Assembly (NCBI GenBank): GCA_023954375.1
Contig: JAMLIC010000055.1
Span: forward strand, 1-59,847
Source: Planctomycetota bacterium
GTDB lineage: Bacteria > Planctomycetota > J058
Direction: 5' to 3'
DNA length: 59,847 nt
Below are positions 26,701 to 32,811 of the stretch, piece by piece (position 1 is the stretch's first letter; every line of letters begins with the position of its first letter). The position numbers were made by a program, and so were the translations under genes. The notes under the pieces are model-generated. The model was not told the DNA's origin, made no database searches, and worked only from the letters and a program-made list of their open reading frames with translations.

Positions 26701-29700
26701 GCGCGGTCGATGCGCAGGTCGTCGAAGCTGGCCACCCCGTTCACCGCGGGCACCGTGAGCGTGCCGAGCAGCGTGGCGCCCGGCGGGTTCGTCGACAGGC
26801 TGACCGTGATCGGGTGGTTGGCCGTGCTCACGAGGTTGCCGAGGCCGTCGAGCACCCGCACCTCGATCGGCGGGAAGGTGTCACCCGCCGCCTGGGTCGC
26901 CGGCCCGGTGAAGAGCTGCAGCCGGTCGGGCGCCGCCGGCGTGACGTCGAAGCCCGCCGTCTCGGCGGAGGTCAGGCCGGGCGCGCTGCCGACGAGCGTG
27001 TAGCCGGTCCCCGTGACGTCGAGGCGCAGGTCGGCGAACGTGGCCAGGCCCGCCGCCGCGTCCTCCTCCGTGTCGCCGGTGAGGGCTGCCCCGCCCGGGT
27101 TCATGCCGAGCGCCACGGTGACCGTGTCGGTGGCGGTGGTCACGTCGTTGCCGAAGGCGTCGAGGACGCCGAACACGACCGCCGGGCTGATCGCCGAGCC
27201 GGCCGGGACGTCGCTCGGCTCGACCTTGACCACGAGCGCCGCCGGCGCGGCCGGCGCGATGTCGAACGGGTCGGTCGTGGCGGCGGTGAGGCCGGGGGCC
27301 GTCGCCTCGAGGGTGTAGCCGACGCCGGCCTTCTCGAGGCTCGTCGCCGCGAAGACGGCCACGCCGGCCGTCGTGGTCTCCGTGGGCCCCGTGAGCGTGG
27401 CGCCGCCAGGGTTCGTGGCGATCGCCAGCGCCACGAGCACGCCGTCGACCGGGGCGACGTTGCCGAACGCGTCCAGCGTCGTGACCTCGATCGCCGGCAC
27501 GATCGCCTCGCCCGCCGTCGTCGCGCTCGGCTGGACCGTGACGGCCAGCTGCGCCGGCGCCGCCGGCGTCACCTGGAACGTCCCGCTGAGGCCGTCGCTC
27601 AGCCCCGTCGACGTGAACCTGAGCGTGTAACCGGCGGCCGCCCGGTCGAGCGTCAGATCGGCGAAGGTGGCCACGCCGGCGGCCGCGCTCACGGTCGTCA
27701 TGCCGCCGAGGGTGGCCGCGCCGGGGTTGGCGTCGAGCGCGGCGGTGATCGACGGCGTGGCCGTCGGCACGAGGTTGCCCTGCGCGTCGAGGACGGAGAC
27801 CTGCACCGCCGGGGTGATCGCCTCGCCCGCGGTCACGTCGCTCGGCTGGACCGTGACCGAGAGCTGGGCGGGCGCGCCGGGCGTCACGTCGAACGCGCCC
27901 GTCGTCGCCCCGGTGAGCGTCGGGGCGGTCGCCGAGAGGGTGTAGCCCTGACCCACCCTGTCGAGGCTCAGGTCGGGGAAGCTCGCCAGGCCGTTCACCG
28001 CCGGGACCGTGAGCGTCCCGAGGAGCGTCGAGCCGCCCGGGTTGTCCTGGAGGGCCACGGTCACGTCGTCCGTCGCCGCCGGGACGACGTTGCCGTGCGC
28101 GTCGTAGACGGCGATCACCACGGCCGGGGTGATCGAGGCGCCCGCGGCCACGTCGCTCGGTCCGACGACGACCACGAGGCGGTCCGGCGCGCCCGGCGAG
28201 ACCCCGAACGGCTGGGTGGTCGCGGCCGTGAGGCCGGTGGCGCTCGCCTCGAGCGTGTAGGTCCCCGCGAGGTCCAGGCGCAGGTCGGCGAACGTCGCCA
28301 CGCCGCCGGTCGCCGCCTCGGCGGTGGTGCCCGTGAGCGCCGCGCCGCCGGGGCCGGAGGCGATCGCGAACGAGACCACGTCGCCCGCGCCGGTGACGAG
28401 GTTGTCGTTGGCGTCGAGGACCTGGACCGTGACGGCCGGGGCGATCGGCTGGCCGGCCTGCACGGCGCTCGGCTGGACGCCGATCGCCAGCCGGGCGGGG
28501 GCGCCCGGCGTGACGTCGAAGGCGCTGCTCAGCCCCGCCGCGCTGTCGGGGGCGGTCGCGGCCAGCGTGTAGCCGACGCCGGTCTTGTCGAGGGTGATGC
28601 CCGGGAAGGTCGCCACGCCGTTGACGGCGTTGACCACGAGCGTGCCGCCGAGCGTGGCCCCGCCGGGGTCGTTCGCGAGGGCGAGCGTGATCGGGTCGTT
28701 CACGGGCACGACGGCCCCGACGCCGTCCTGGACCTCGACCACGATCGCCGGCGTGATCGCCTCGCCGGCGACGACGGTCGACGGCTGGACCGTGAACACC
28801 AGGCGCTGGTCCGTGATCGAGAACGCGCCGCTCGTCGCGTCGGTGAGGCCGGTGGAGCTGGCCACGAGCGTGTAGCCCACCCCGAGCTCGTCGAGGGTCA
28901 GGTCGCCGAACGTGGCCAGGCCGTTCACGGCGGCGAGGCTCGTGTCGCCGCCGAGCGAGGCCCCGCCCGGGTTGGCGCCGAGGGCCACGTCGATCGTGGC
29001 GCCGCTCGCGACGAGGTTGCCGAAGGCGTCCTGGATCGCCACGACGACCGGCGGCGCGAGCGGCTCGCCCGCGCGCCCGTTCTGCGGCTGCGCCGTGAAC
29101 GCCAGCTGGCTGGCCGCCGCCGGGCTGATCGTGAACGGGGCGCTCGTCGCGCCCGTCACGCCGGCCGCGCTGACCCCGAGCTGGTAGCCGGCGCCCGCGC
29201 GCTCGAGCGACAGGTCGTCGAACGTCGCCACGCCGTTGACGGGGGGACGCGTGAGCGTGCCGGCGAGCACGCCGCCGGCCGGGTTGGCGGCGAGGGCGAT
29301 CGTCACCGGCGTCGCGGCGCCGGTGACCCGGTTGCCCAGCGCGTCCAGGACCTCGACCTCGATCGCCGGCGCGATCGTCGCGCCGGCCGTGGCGCTCGTC
29401 GGTTGCACGACGAACGCGAGCTGCGCCGGCGCCGCGGGGGTGACGTCGAAGGCCGCGCTGGTCGCGTTCGGGAGCCCGGCCGCGCCGGCCACGAAGGTGT
29501 AGCCTGCGCCCACGCGGTCGAGCGTCACGTCGTCGAAGGTCGCCAGTCCGCCGAGGGTGGGGCGCGTGAGCGTGCCGCTCGGGGTCGCCCCGCCGGGGTT
29601 GGCGCCGAGCGCGATCGTGACCGAGGCGGCCGACGTCGTGGCCCGGTTGCCGAGGACGTCGCGCAGCTCGACCAGGAACGCCGGGCTGATCGGGGCGCCG

Positions 29701-31325
29701 GCGACGACGTCGGTCGGCGGGGTGAAGAACGCCAGCGCCACCGCGGGCCCGGGGGCGATGTCGAACCCGGCGGTCGTGACCGCCGTCGCGCCCGACGACG
29801 TCGCCGTGAGCGTGTAGCCGGCGCCAGGGCGCTCGAGGCTCAGGTCGGCGAAGGTGGCAACGCCGGCGACGGCCGGGACGGTGAGGGTGCCGGAGAGCGT
29901 GGCGCCGCCCGGGTTGCTCGCGAGCGCCACCGTGACCTGGCCGACGAAGGTCGCGTCCCGCTGGCCGGTGATCGGGTCGAGGTACTCGACCTCCGCGGTG
30001 AACGTCGCGCCGGCGATGGCGTTGCCGGGCTGGGTGACCATGCGCAGCGACGGGGCCGGCGCCGGGACGATCGTGATCGTGAAGGTCCTCGTGGCCGTGT
30101 CGACGCCGCCGTTGGCGGTGCCGCCGTCGTCCTGCGCGCGGACGGTGACCGTCACCGAGCCGACGCCGGTCGGCTGGTAGGTGAGCGTCCGGGTCGCGCC
30201 GGTCCCGGTGACGGAGAGGCCGGCGATCGTGCCGGTGCCGGTCGAGGTGGCGGTGACGGTCACGACCTGCGTCGACTCGTCGGCGCCGGGGTTGACGTTC
30301 GTGATCGCGACCGACTGCTGGCCCGAGCCCACGATGATGCCGGGCTGGTCCGCGATCGGCGAGAAGCTGGGCGCCTTGTTGACGCCTGCCGGCGCGACCT
30401 GCTGGGTCTGGACGTCGTCGAGGAGCTGCGAGAACGAGGTCGAGGTCGTGCCCGACGTGTTGACGGTGGGGTCGTCGAGGAAGGCCTGGGTCGAGCCGGC
30501 GAGGTCCGACGTCGCGGCCGTGGGCGAGAGCGTCGCGCCGCCGGAGACGGTGATCGTCTGCCCGCCGGCCTGGCCGTTGAAGACGCCGTCGCTGAAGTCG
30601 GCGGCCAGCGCGTCGACCAGCGCCATGGGGTCGGAGAGGCCGAGGTCCTTGGCGGCCTGCGAGAGGCCGGCGAGCACGGCGCCCAGCTTGGCGGCGTCGG
30701 AGCCCGGGCTGCTGGCGATCGCCGAGGCCTGGGCCGGGTCGGTGAGGTCGAGCGGCGTGATCGTCCGGGGGTCGCCCGAGAGGCCGAACTCCTGGGCGAT
30801 CAGCATGTTCGTCTGCGAGACGGCCGACTCCGTCAGGGCGCTCGGGTCGCTGGCGGACGCCGCGACCGCGCGCTCGGCCGCGAACGTGCTCAGGGGGGTG
30901 AGGGTGACCGGGACGGCTCCGCTGCTCGCGCCGCCGGAGCCCACGATCGCGGTGATCGTGCCCGCGCGCGGCGAGTCGAGCGAGGTGAGCAGCGGCGGGC
31001 TGGCGAGCGCGCGCGTCTGCCCGGTGGCCTCGTCCTTGAACGTCCCGCCGCTGGCGACGATCAGGAACGGGCCGTCGCCCGCGGGCTCGAGCTGGTAGAC
31101 GCCGGTCGCGCTGGTCGTCCCCTCGCTCAGCAGCGCGAGGGTGCGGTCCGGGTTGATCTGGTAGACCCGGACGGTCGCGTTGGCGACGACCCCTGCCACC
31201 ACCGGGCCCGAGACCGTGCGAGAGGGGCCGCCGAAGAAGCCGCGCCCGGACTTTCCTCCGCAGCCGGAGACGACCAGCGCGGCCGCGAGGACGAGGGCGA
31301 TGCTCGTCCAGTGTCCCTTGTTCAT
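17709..31325 (-). CDS. Giant 4,538-residue lipoprotein: 16 Ig-like repeats, IPT/TIG domains and three Asp-box propellers
   Basis: The signal peptide has lipobox VVSGC (C22), so the protein should be lipid-anchored and exported. After ~430 residues with a carboxypeptidase-like start and one Ig/cadherin-like domain comes an array of 16 Ig-like repeats of ~100 residues (DNA about 25085-30055). Each repeat carries a version of ITPAIEVEVLDAFGN and GYTLxATAxGLT. Next come IPT/TIG domains alternating with three large propellers (about 22900-24790, 20430-22330 and 18000-19880) full of TDGGATW-type Asp-box repeats like those of sortilin/VPS10 and BNR proteins, then a final IPT domain. No catalytic residues are evident; adhesion or glycan/protein binding is likely. 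The ATG at 31325 has AGGGGGGA upstream. The opposite strand is also open over this length, purely from codon bias. Confidence 0.9.
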   Translation of the reverse strand: MNKGHWTSIALVLAAALVVSGCGGKSGRGFFGGPSRTVSGPVVAGVVANATVRVYQINPDRTLALLSEGTTSATGVYQLEPAGDGPFLIVASGGTFKDEATGQTRALASPPLLTSLDSPRAGTITAIVGSGGASSGAVPVTLTPLSTFAAERAVAASASDPSALTESAVSQTNMLIAQEFGLSGDPRTITPLDLTDPAQASAIASSPGSDAAKLGAVLAGLSQAAKDLGLSDPMALVDALAADFSDGVFNGQAGGQTITVSGGATLSPTAATSDLAGSTQAFLDDPTVNTSGTTSTSFSQLLDDVQTQQVAPAGVNKAPSFSPIADQPGIIVGSGQQSVAITNVNPGADESTQVVTVTATSTGTGTIAGLSVTGTGATRTLTYQPTGVGSVTVTVRAQDDGGTANGGVDTATRTFTITIVPAPAPSLRMVTQPGNAIAGATFTAEVEYLDPITGQRDATFVGQVTVALASNPGGATLSGTLTVPAVAGVATFADLSLERPGAGYTLTATSSGATAVTTAGFDIAPGPAVALAFFTPPTDVVAGAPISPAFLVELRDVLGNRATTSAASVTIALGANPGGATPSGTLTRPTLGGLATFDDVTLDRVGAGYTFVAGAAGLPNATSAAFDVTPAAPAQLAFVVQPTSATAGATIAPAIEVEVLDALGNRVTGAATPVTIALAANPAGGVLAGTLTRPPVNGVATFDDLSLERAGAGYQLGVSAAGVTGATSAPFTISPAAASQLAFTAQPQNGRAGEPLAPPVVVAIQDAFGNLVASGATIDVALGANPGGASLGGDTSLAAVNGLATFGDLTLDELGVGYTLVASSTGLTDATSGAFSITDQRLVFTVQPSTVVAGEAITPAIVVEVQDGVGAVVPVNDPITLALANDPGGATLGGTLVVNAVNGVATFPGITLDKTGVGYTLAATAPDSAAGLSSAFDVTPGAPARLAIGVQPSAVQAGQPIAPAVTVQVLDANDNLVTGAGDVVSFAIASGPGGAALTGTTAEAATGGVATFADLRLDLAGTYTLEASATGLTAATTQPFGVSPGAPDRLVVVVGPSDVAAGASITPAVVIAVYDAHGNVVPAATDDVTVALQDNPGGSTLLGTLTVPAVNGLASFPDLSLDRVGQGYTLSATAPTLTGATTGAFDVTPGAPAQLSVTVQPSDVTAGEAITPAVQVSVLDAQGNLVPTATPSITAALDANPGAATLGGMTTVSAAAGVATFADLTLDRAAAGYTLRFTSTGLSDGLSGTFQVTPAAPAQLAVTVQPSATTAGEAIVPAIEVTTLDAFGNVAPVDGVLVALAIATNPGGATLTGPTETTTAGVAVFAATSLEKAGVGYTLEATAPGLTAATTDPFDIAPAAPAALVVKVEPSDVPAGSAISPAVVFGVLDAFGNDVTTATDTVTVALGMNPGGAALTGDTEEDAAAGLATFADLRLDVTGTGYTLVGSAPGLTSAETAGFDVTPAAPDRLQLFTGPATQAAGDTFPPIEVRVLDGLGNLVSTANHPITVSLSTNPPGATLLGTLTVPAVNGVASFDDLRIDRAAAGYVLEAETAGLTAAQSAPFDITPAAPAEVVFAVQPASAEAGAPVTPTVRIQDAFGNTCDVTFGATLTIANNPGAATLLGTPTDSGAAGVLAFSVGLDKAGVGYTLFVEATVGAATFNATSDAFDITPAAPDHLEFAVEPSDVVAGAAISPAVQVRILDAFDNAVDAGTVDLALDSNPGPGVLGGTLSQPVVGGVATFADLVLEAAAAGYTLRATTAAVGDPAISATFTVLPGPAAQLSVTPAAPAAAPVGAALQTLVVGLHDAFGNLVPSDGVAVEAAISTNPAGGVLGGTTTRPTAGGLAVFDDLTIDQEGVGYALTFSSGALTDVTTGSFDILGRQLVFLVQPVDTAAGTILTPAIEVQLQDALGNPILSTDDVTIALVGGGALLGTTTVSASNGVAVFDDLQVLTAAQGHQLQATSPGVLVPATSDPFDVTPGPAAALSFTTSPGATAVNAPLAPPPAVAVRDTFGNVVASATDDVTLTIDAGPGQLVGLTTRAAVDGVATFPGLAIDQISPNYVLRAAATGLADALSQPFDVTPPAPVIGDLFPASGALSGRTPTGAPIVVRIEATNLAMPVNVEIDGASLANATLVDGDTAVVGELPPGLRLGPVDVVVRVAGGLPGTKVGGFTYTGAWAPVNSGLAGGHVFRIVPHPSAPLVALASNNEGLYRTDDGGQTFTLLRPGFVEAAAFAASAPDVIYIADNGGVRRSQDGGLTFAPLAGIPGNPQVAVLVVHPTDPDLVYAGTGNLFPGTGVWKTADAGQSWSQASAGLPADATVRALAIDPSNPQVLYAGHTTSQVGMPTTGQGVYKSTDGAQTWARVGPGVGPDELVDLVVDPTDPQVVYAASYGEGAFKSTDGGTTFAPINAGLGASLEVDGLALDPAAPGRLYVVMREGAFKSTDGGATWAASSTGFGDPSNGLGTTPSPTDVAVSADGGRVYAGSFGQGLFVSSDQAAAWGQVLVPFDGLGVTSVVHHPTDPSTVFVGTNGRGVLRTTDGGFSWQPRNTGLADLYLYGMRSLAMDRSNPAVLYAGTERGGLFKTTDAGGSWTQVGAPPIPADAEFNTVATGPGGVVFAAVDDRVFRSTDAGATWTEVTAGLPSSSVSAIVVAHDDPSTVYVAFGPFGGAGVHRSTNGGASWSSLATGPLAPNASVTDLSMHPGNAQVLVVTQSGGLPLRTTDGGATWTELTSFPAGPGAAAVALGFGQRLYVASNQPGVLLSTDGGVTWSNQPGGLPYGARTLAVSPANPEVVYAGFGGFGGRGVWKTASGGADVPVVGLIGISPPSGPESSGGFTVTITGFGFVPGATSVLINGVPLDNVVVVNGGTITAEIPAGGFPTGSYTLTVTGPNGVATLPGAFTSGGPVFQNVHPAAAPVSGQVGPFQQVQVRVQASGLVPPVTVRIGGRPLFNPTLIDGGTAVSGHLPAGAAPGPVDVAITSNGVTQVTPGAFTYLGSWRKAGVGLEGGHVIGVAAHPTDPLFALAANNQGLYRTTDGGATFSFLPGLPGGVAAVVFHPTDPDGLFVLAGGSQLWASQDRGATWTQRGQVGVGIFAGSLAVDPTDADVLYAGTGGSQPGVGVFKSGDGGATWNPASSGLPADATVRALAVDPTNPQVVYAVHGTSGIGAPTTGQGIYKSIDGGGTWTQVRSGPDEVGVLVLDPTNAQVVYAAAYGDGVLKSTNGGSTWSFVNTGLGASLEVEGFALDPSAPQTLYAVMSEGAFKTTNGGASWAPVNAGFTEPSTGLGVPLSGGISLAVGSDGARVYAGTWGHALFRSANAAASWTQVLAPFDGLGVGTILHHPTVNGTVFAGTYGRGVLRSTDGGQTWHPRNGGLGDLFLWGFGALAMDPTSTDVLYAATEGGIFKSTNAGLTWTDVTSAPLPPDEEVDAVAAGPAGTVWAMSDARLFRSADGGATWADVTGTLPPLFLPIIRPHPTDTSTAWLTPGFGVFKTTDGGQTWTSLASGPLPPNANVTGLVVAPGDPSVLYVTTQFHTKPLKSLDGGASWLELSSWPLSPGATALAIDPQDPDHVVVGKDQDVHRTRDGGATWTVSPNAGLPAGPTTVYALAVSPFDPERLYVGFGNFGGRGVYLTDDGGAPLPPLVSVASVSPTSDPQAIGNVAIVLQGSGFVPGALVTLGGNVLPTLFLSPTQLVVETPPSLPAGVYELRLSSPNLPGGSVVLAQFVIGFELQAISPAVGRTSGRNPDNSPTRIALTGQGFQGPPIDVRIAGVSLANVNQQGPDLVTADLVPLPPGLHDVELVTALGTIVRPGAFLVEDAYVVDHANMFGGSARIVTHPTDALVAYAVANGGVFRTTDGGLSWTRLPAPGGLSGLALDPQDPQRLYVTSPGAGNQVFRSTDGGQTWSPSTTGASGPVGAPRVHPTDGQIVLVGSGGFVPGDGVFRSTDGGATWAQASGLPAGATVPAIAFDPSSPGVVYAADATPEVGGATGTGLYRSTDGGATWTHLASTSGFTTIMDVVVDPTGVVYVGGRDGLGVQRSADGGASFTPMHTGLTDLEVNALALDPSAPLTLYAGTDAGGELFRTTDGGATWSQRAIDDPSTGTTTEEFAVSVAVGAGGGQVYFGAFTGLYGSADGGATFALRQHGITSVSVAAVVAHPTAPGTFYAGTRNGVWRTTDGGQTWARRNGGLPRLEIFEAHALVLDRLNPDTLYLALEDAGVWRSTDAGLTWSDVTAPALVGREVVAVGHGGPGVVYASSHDGAIVRTTDGGATWSAALDGPVTGEPVFCLAVHPTDPNTVYAGLDDGHGLWKSTDGGATWSDLSGGSLPAGVSVMGLAIVPTAADTVFVTTDGEGAFRTTDGGASWTKLPLATDFTRDVAVDGSVVVVSHWGGIQVSTDGGATFSAPESPAFSSGPQSVAFQAASGALVGGQGFLTGVVRGNIAPAPPILAVFTVSPSGYPADTGGELTITGVGFFPGGPIWVDVGGEVINQVTVDSPTQIRVTVPPGALPPGFFNVTLSHPNAPLGNLTIQNAYEATAP
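17990..24790 (-). repeat. Three tandem ~2.45-kb super-repeats (propeller plus IPT)
   Basis: The propeller openings fall near 24763, 22310 and 19840 (for example GGHVFRIVPHP and GGHVIGVAAHPTDP), about 2.46 kb apart each time. Each unit has the same order of Asp-box blades followed by one or two IPT domains. Confidence 0.75.
25085..30055 (-). repeat. Array of 16 Ig-like coding repeats, ~310 bp each
   Basis: Sixteen successive repeats of about 95-105 codons can be aligned by eye. Each begins with a PAxLxFxVQPS segment, has xDAFGNxV in the middle and NPGGAxLxGT, and ends GYTLxAxxxGLTxAxxxxFDVTP. They are diverged at DNA level, implying old duplications. Confidence 0.85.
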
Positions 31326-31492
31326 GGTCCCCCCTGGTAAGGGGGGAGAGTCTGCAAGCCACCCGGGGGTCTTGCAAATGAACTTTGAGAAACATGGCAG
31401 CCGCCCGAACTCGTTGGGCCGCCTGGGTGGCGATCGACCCAGGGTCGACCTCCCCCGCCGGGCCGTGATCGCTGATAGGCTCCGCCGGACCC

Positions 31493-32167
31493 GTGCGATC
31501 GGAACCGCTCGTGACCGCGCCGTCCCTCCACCCCCGCCTGCGTGATCCGGCCGCGCTCGTCGCGCTCGCCGCCGAATACCGCGCGGCGGGCGGCAGCGTG
31601 CGCGTGTCCGACGTGCTTGCGCCGGGTCTGGCCGACGCGCTGCCGGGCCTGCTGCTCTCGCTGCCGTTCAGCGCGCATCACGTGCAGGACGCGCACGTGC
31701 GCTGCTTCTTCTGGCGCTGCGTGATCGTGCCCCCACCGGAGGGGCCGGGCGCGCTGCCGCCGCCGCTCGACCTGCTGGGCCGGTTCGTGCTCGAGGACCT
31801 GCCGGCCCTGGCTTCGGCGATCACGGGGCGGCCGGTGCGCGGGCCCGTCGAGGCCTGCCTGCCGGTGTGCCTCTACCGCAAGGGCTCCTACCTCGACGCG
31901 CACGAGGACCACGGCCTCGACCGGGCGGTGGCGTTCGTCCTCGGCCTCACGCGGGCGTCATGGCCGGCCGAGGCCGGCGGCCACCTCGAGTTCCTGGCCG
32001 ACGACCGGGAGGCCGTCCTCGAGCGCCGCCCGCCCGGCTTCGACACGCTCGACCTCTACGACGTGCGGCCGGTCGTGCGCTGGCACCGCGTCCCGCTGCT
32101 CGTCGAGCACGTCGAGCGGCTCACCGTGAGCGGGTGGCTGCCGTCGTCCCCGGAGGCGGCGTGCTAG
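31493..32167 (+). CDS. 2-oxoglutarate/Fe(II) dioxygenase, first of a tandem pair
   Basis: This protein has 224 residues. The double-stranded beta-helix core is shown by the HxD iron motif H137-E-D139 (SYLDAHEDHG), the distal histidine H198 (RWHRVPLL) and an arginine near residue 209 (VERLTVSGW) that would bind 2-oxoglutarate. The GGHLEFL segment is typical of prolyl-hydroxylase/Tpa1-like enzymes. The substrate is unknown. The start is GTG 31493; GTG 31511 is also in frame. It overlaps the next gene by 7 nt, and the two products are clear paralogues. Confidence 0.85.
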   Translation: MRSEPLVTAPSLHPRLRDPAALVALAAEYRAAGGSVRVSDVLAPGLADALPGLLLSLPFSAHHVQDAHVRCFFWRCVIVPPPEGPGALPPPLDLLGRFVLEDLPALASAITGRPVRGPVEACLPVCLYRKGSYLDAHEDHGLDRAVAFVLGLTRASWPAEAGGHLEFLADDREAVLERRPPGFDTLDLYDVRPVVRWHRVPLLVEHVERLTVSGWLPSSPEAAC

Positions 32168-32778
32168 CCGCCGACCTGCGCCGTCCGGAGCGCGTCCGGG
32201 CCCTGCGCGCGGCGTGGGCCACGGGCGAGGCCCTGCGCGTCGCGCCGGCGCTCGAGGACGACGCGGCCCTCGCGCTGCTCGAGGCGGTCCGGCGCGAGCC
32301 GCACGCGCTCACGCTGCCCGACGCGCCGCCGATCAGGTTCCAGTACTGGAAGTGGACAGGTGCCCCCGAGCCCGCCTGCGAGCACGTCCTGTGTCGGCTC
32401 GGGCGCTGGGCGCAGACCGACCTCCTCGCGTGGGCCGAGGAGGTCACCGGGCTCGCCCTGGCGCCGCCGCCCGAGGGGCCGCCGTGCGCGGCGGCGCTGT
32501 TCACGAAGGGTGGCTACCTCGACGCGCACGACGACTTCGGCCGCGGCCGCGCGGTCGCCTACGTGCTCGGCCTCACGCCCGCGCCGTGGCCCGAGGCCGA
32601 CGGCGGCTGGCTGGAGTTCCTGGCGGCGCAGGACGGCCCCACGCTCGAGGCGCGGGCGCCCGGCTGGAACACGCTCGACCTGTTCGACGTGCGGCGCCCG
32701 GGGCGCTGGCACCGCGTGACCGTCCTGCGCGAGCACCGCGAGCGCCGCACGATCGCCGGGTGGTTTCACCCGCGATAG
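32161..32778 (+). CDS. 2-oxoglutarate/Fe(II) dioxygenase, second of a tandem pair
   Basis: This 205-residue paralogue of the preceding gene has HxD at H123-D-D125 (YLDAHDDFGRG), distal H184 (RWHRVTVL) and an Arg in REHRERRTIAGWF. The shared block GxYLDAHxDxGxxRAVAxVLGLTxAxWP aligns the two directly. The start is GTG at 32161, inside the last codons of the upstream gene. The products may form a heterodimer or hydroxylate successive sites; this is inference. Confidence 0.85.
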   Translation: MLAADLRRPERVRALRAAWATGEALRVAPALEDDAALALLEAVRREPHALTLPDAPPIRFQYWKWTGAPEPACEHVLCRLGRWAQTDLLAWAEEVTGLALAPPPEGPPCAAALFTKGGYLDAHDDFGRGRAVAYVLGLTPAPWPEADGGWLEFLAAQDGPTLEARAPGWNTLDLFDVRRPGRWHRVTVLREHRERRTIAGWFHPR

Positions 32779-32798
32779 CGCGCCGCGCGCCGAGGCCG

Positions 32799-32804
32799 TA
32801 CGCT
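32799..32804 (+). promoter_or_regulatory. Leaderless-type -10 (TACGCT) before the flavoprotein-ferredoxin fusion
   Basis: TACGCT ends 7 nt before the ATG at 32812, with CGCCCGC between and no Shine-Dalgarno sequence. This suggests transcription from the start codon. Confidence 0.35.
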
Positions 32805-32811
32805 CGCCCGC

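Noticed and set aside
17175..31340. Uninterrupted plus-strand reading frame of about 4,700 codons opposite the giant lipoprotein gene
   Set aside because: It mirrors the codon-position GC bias of the minus-strand gene. Its product is Arg/Val/Asp-rich without domains, while the minus strand has signal peptide, repeats and known folds.
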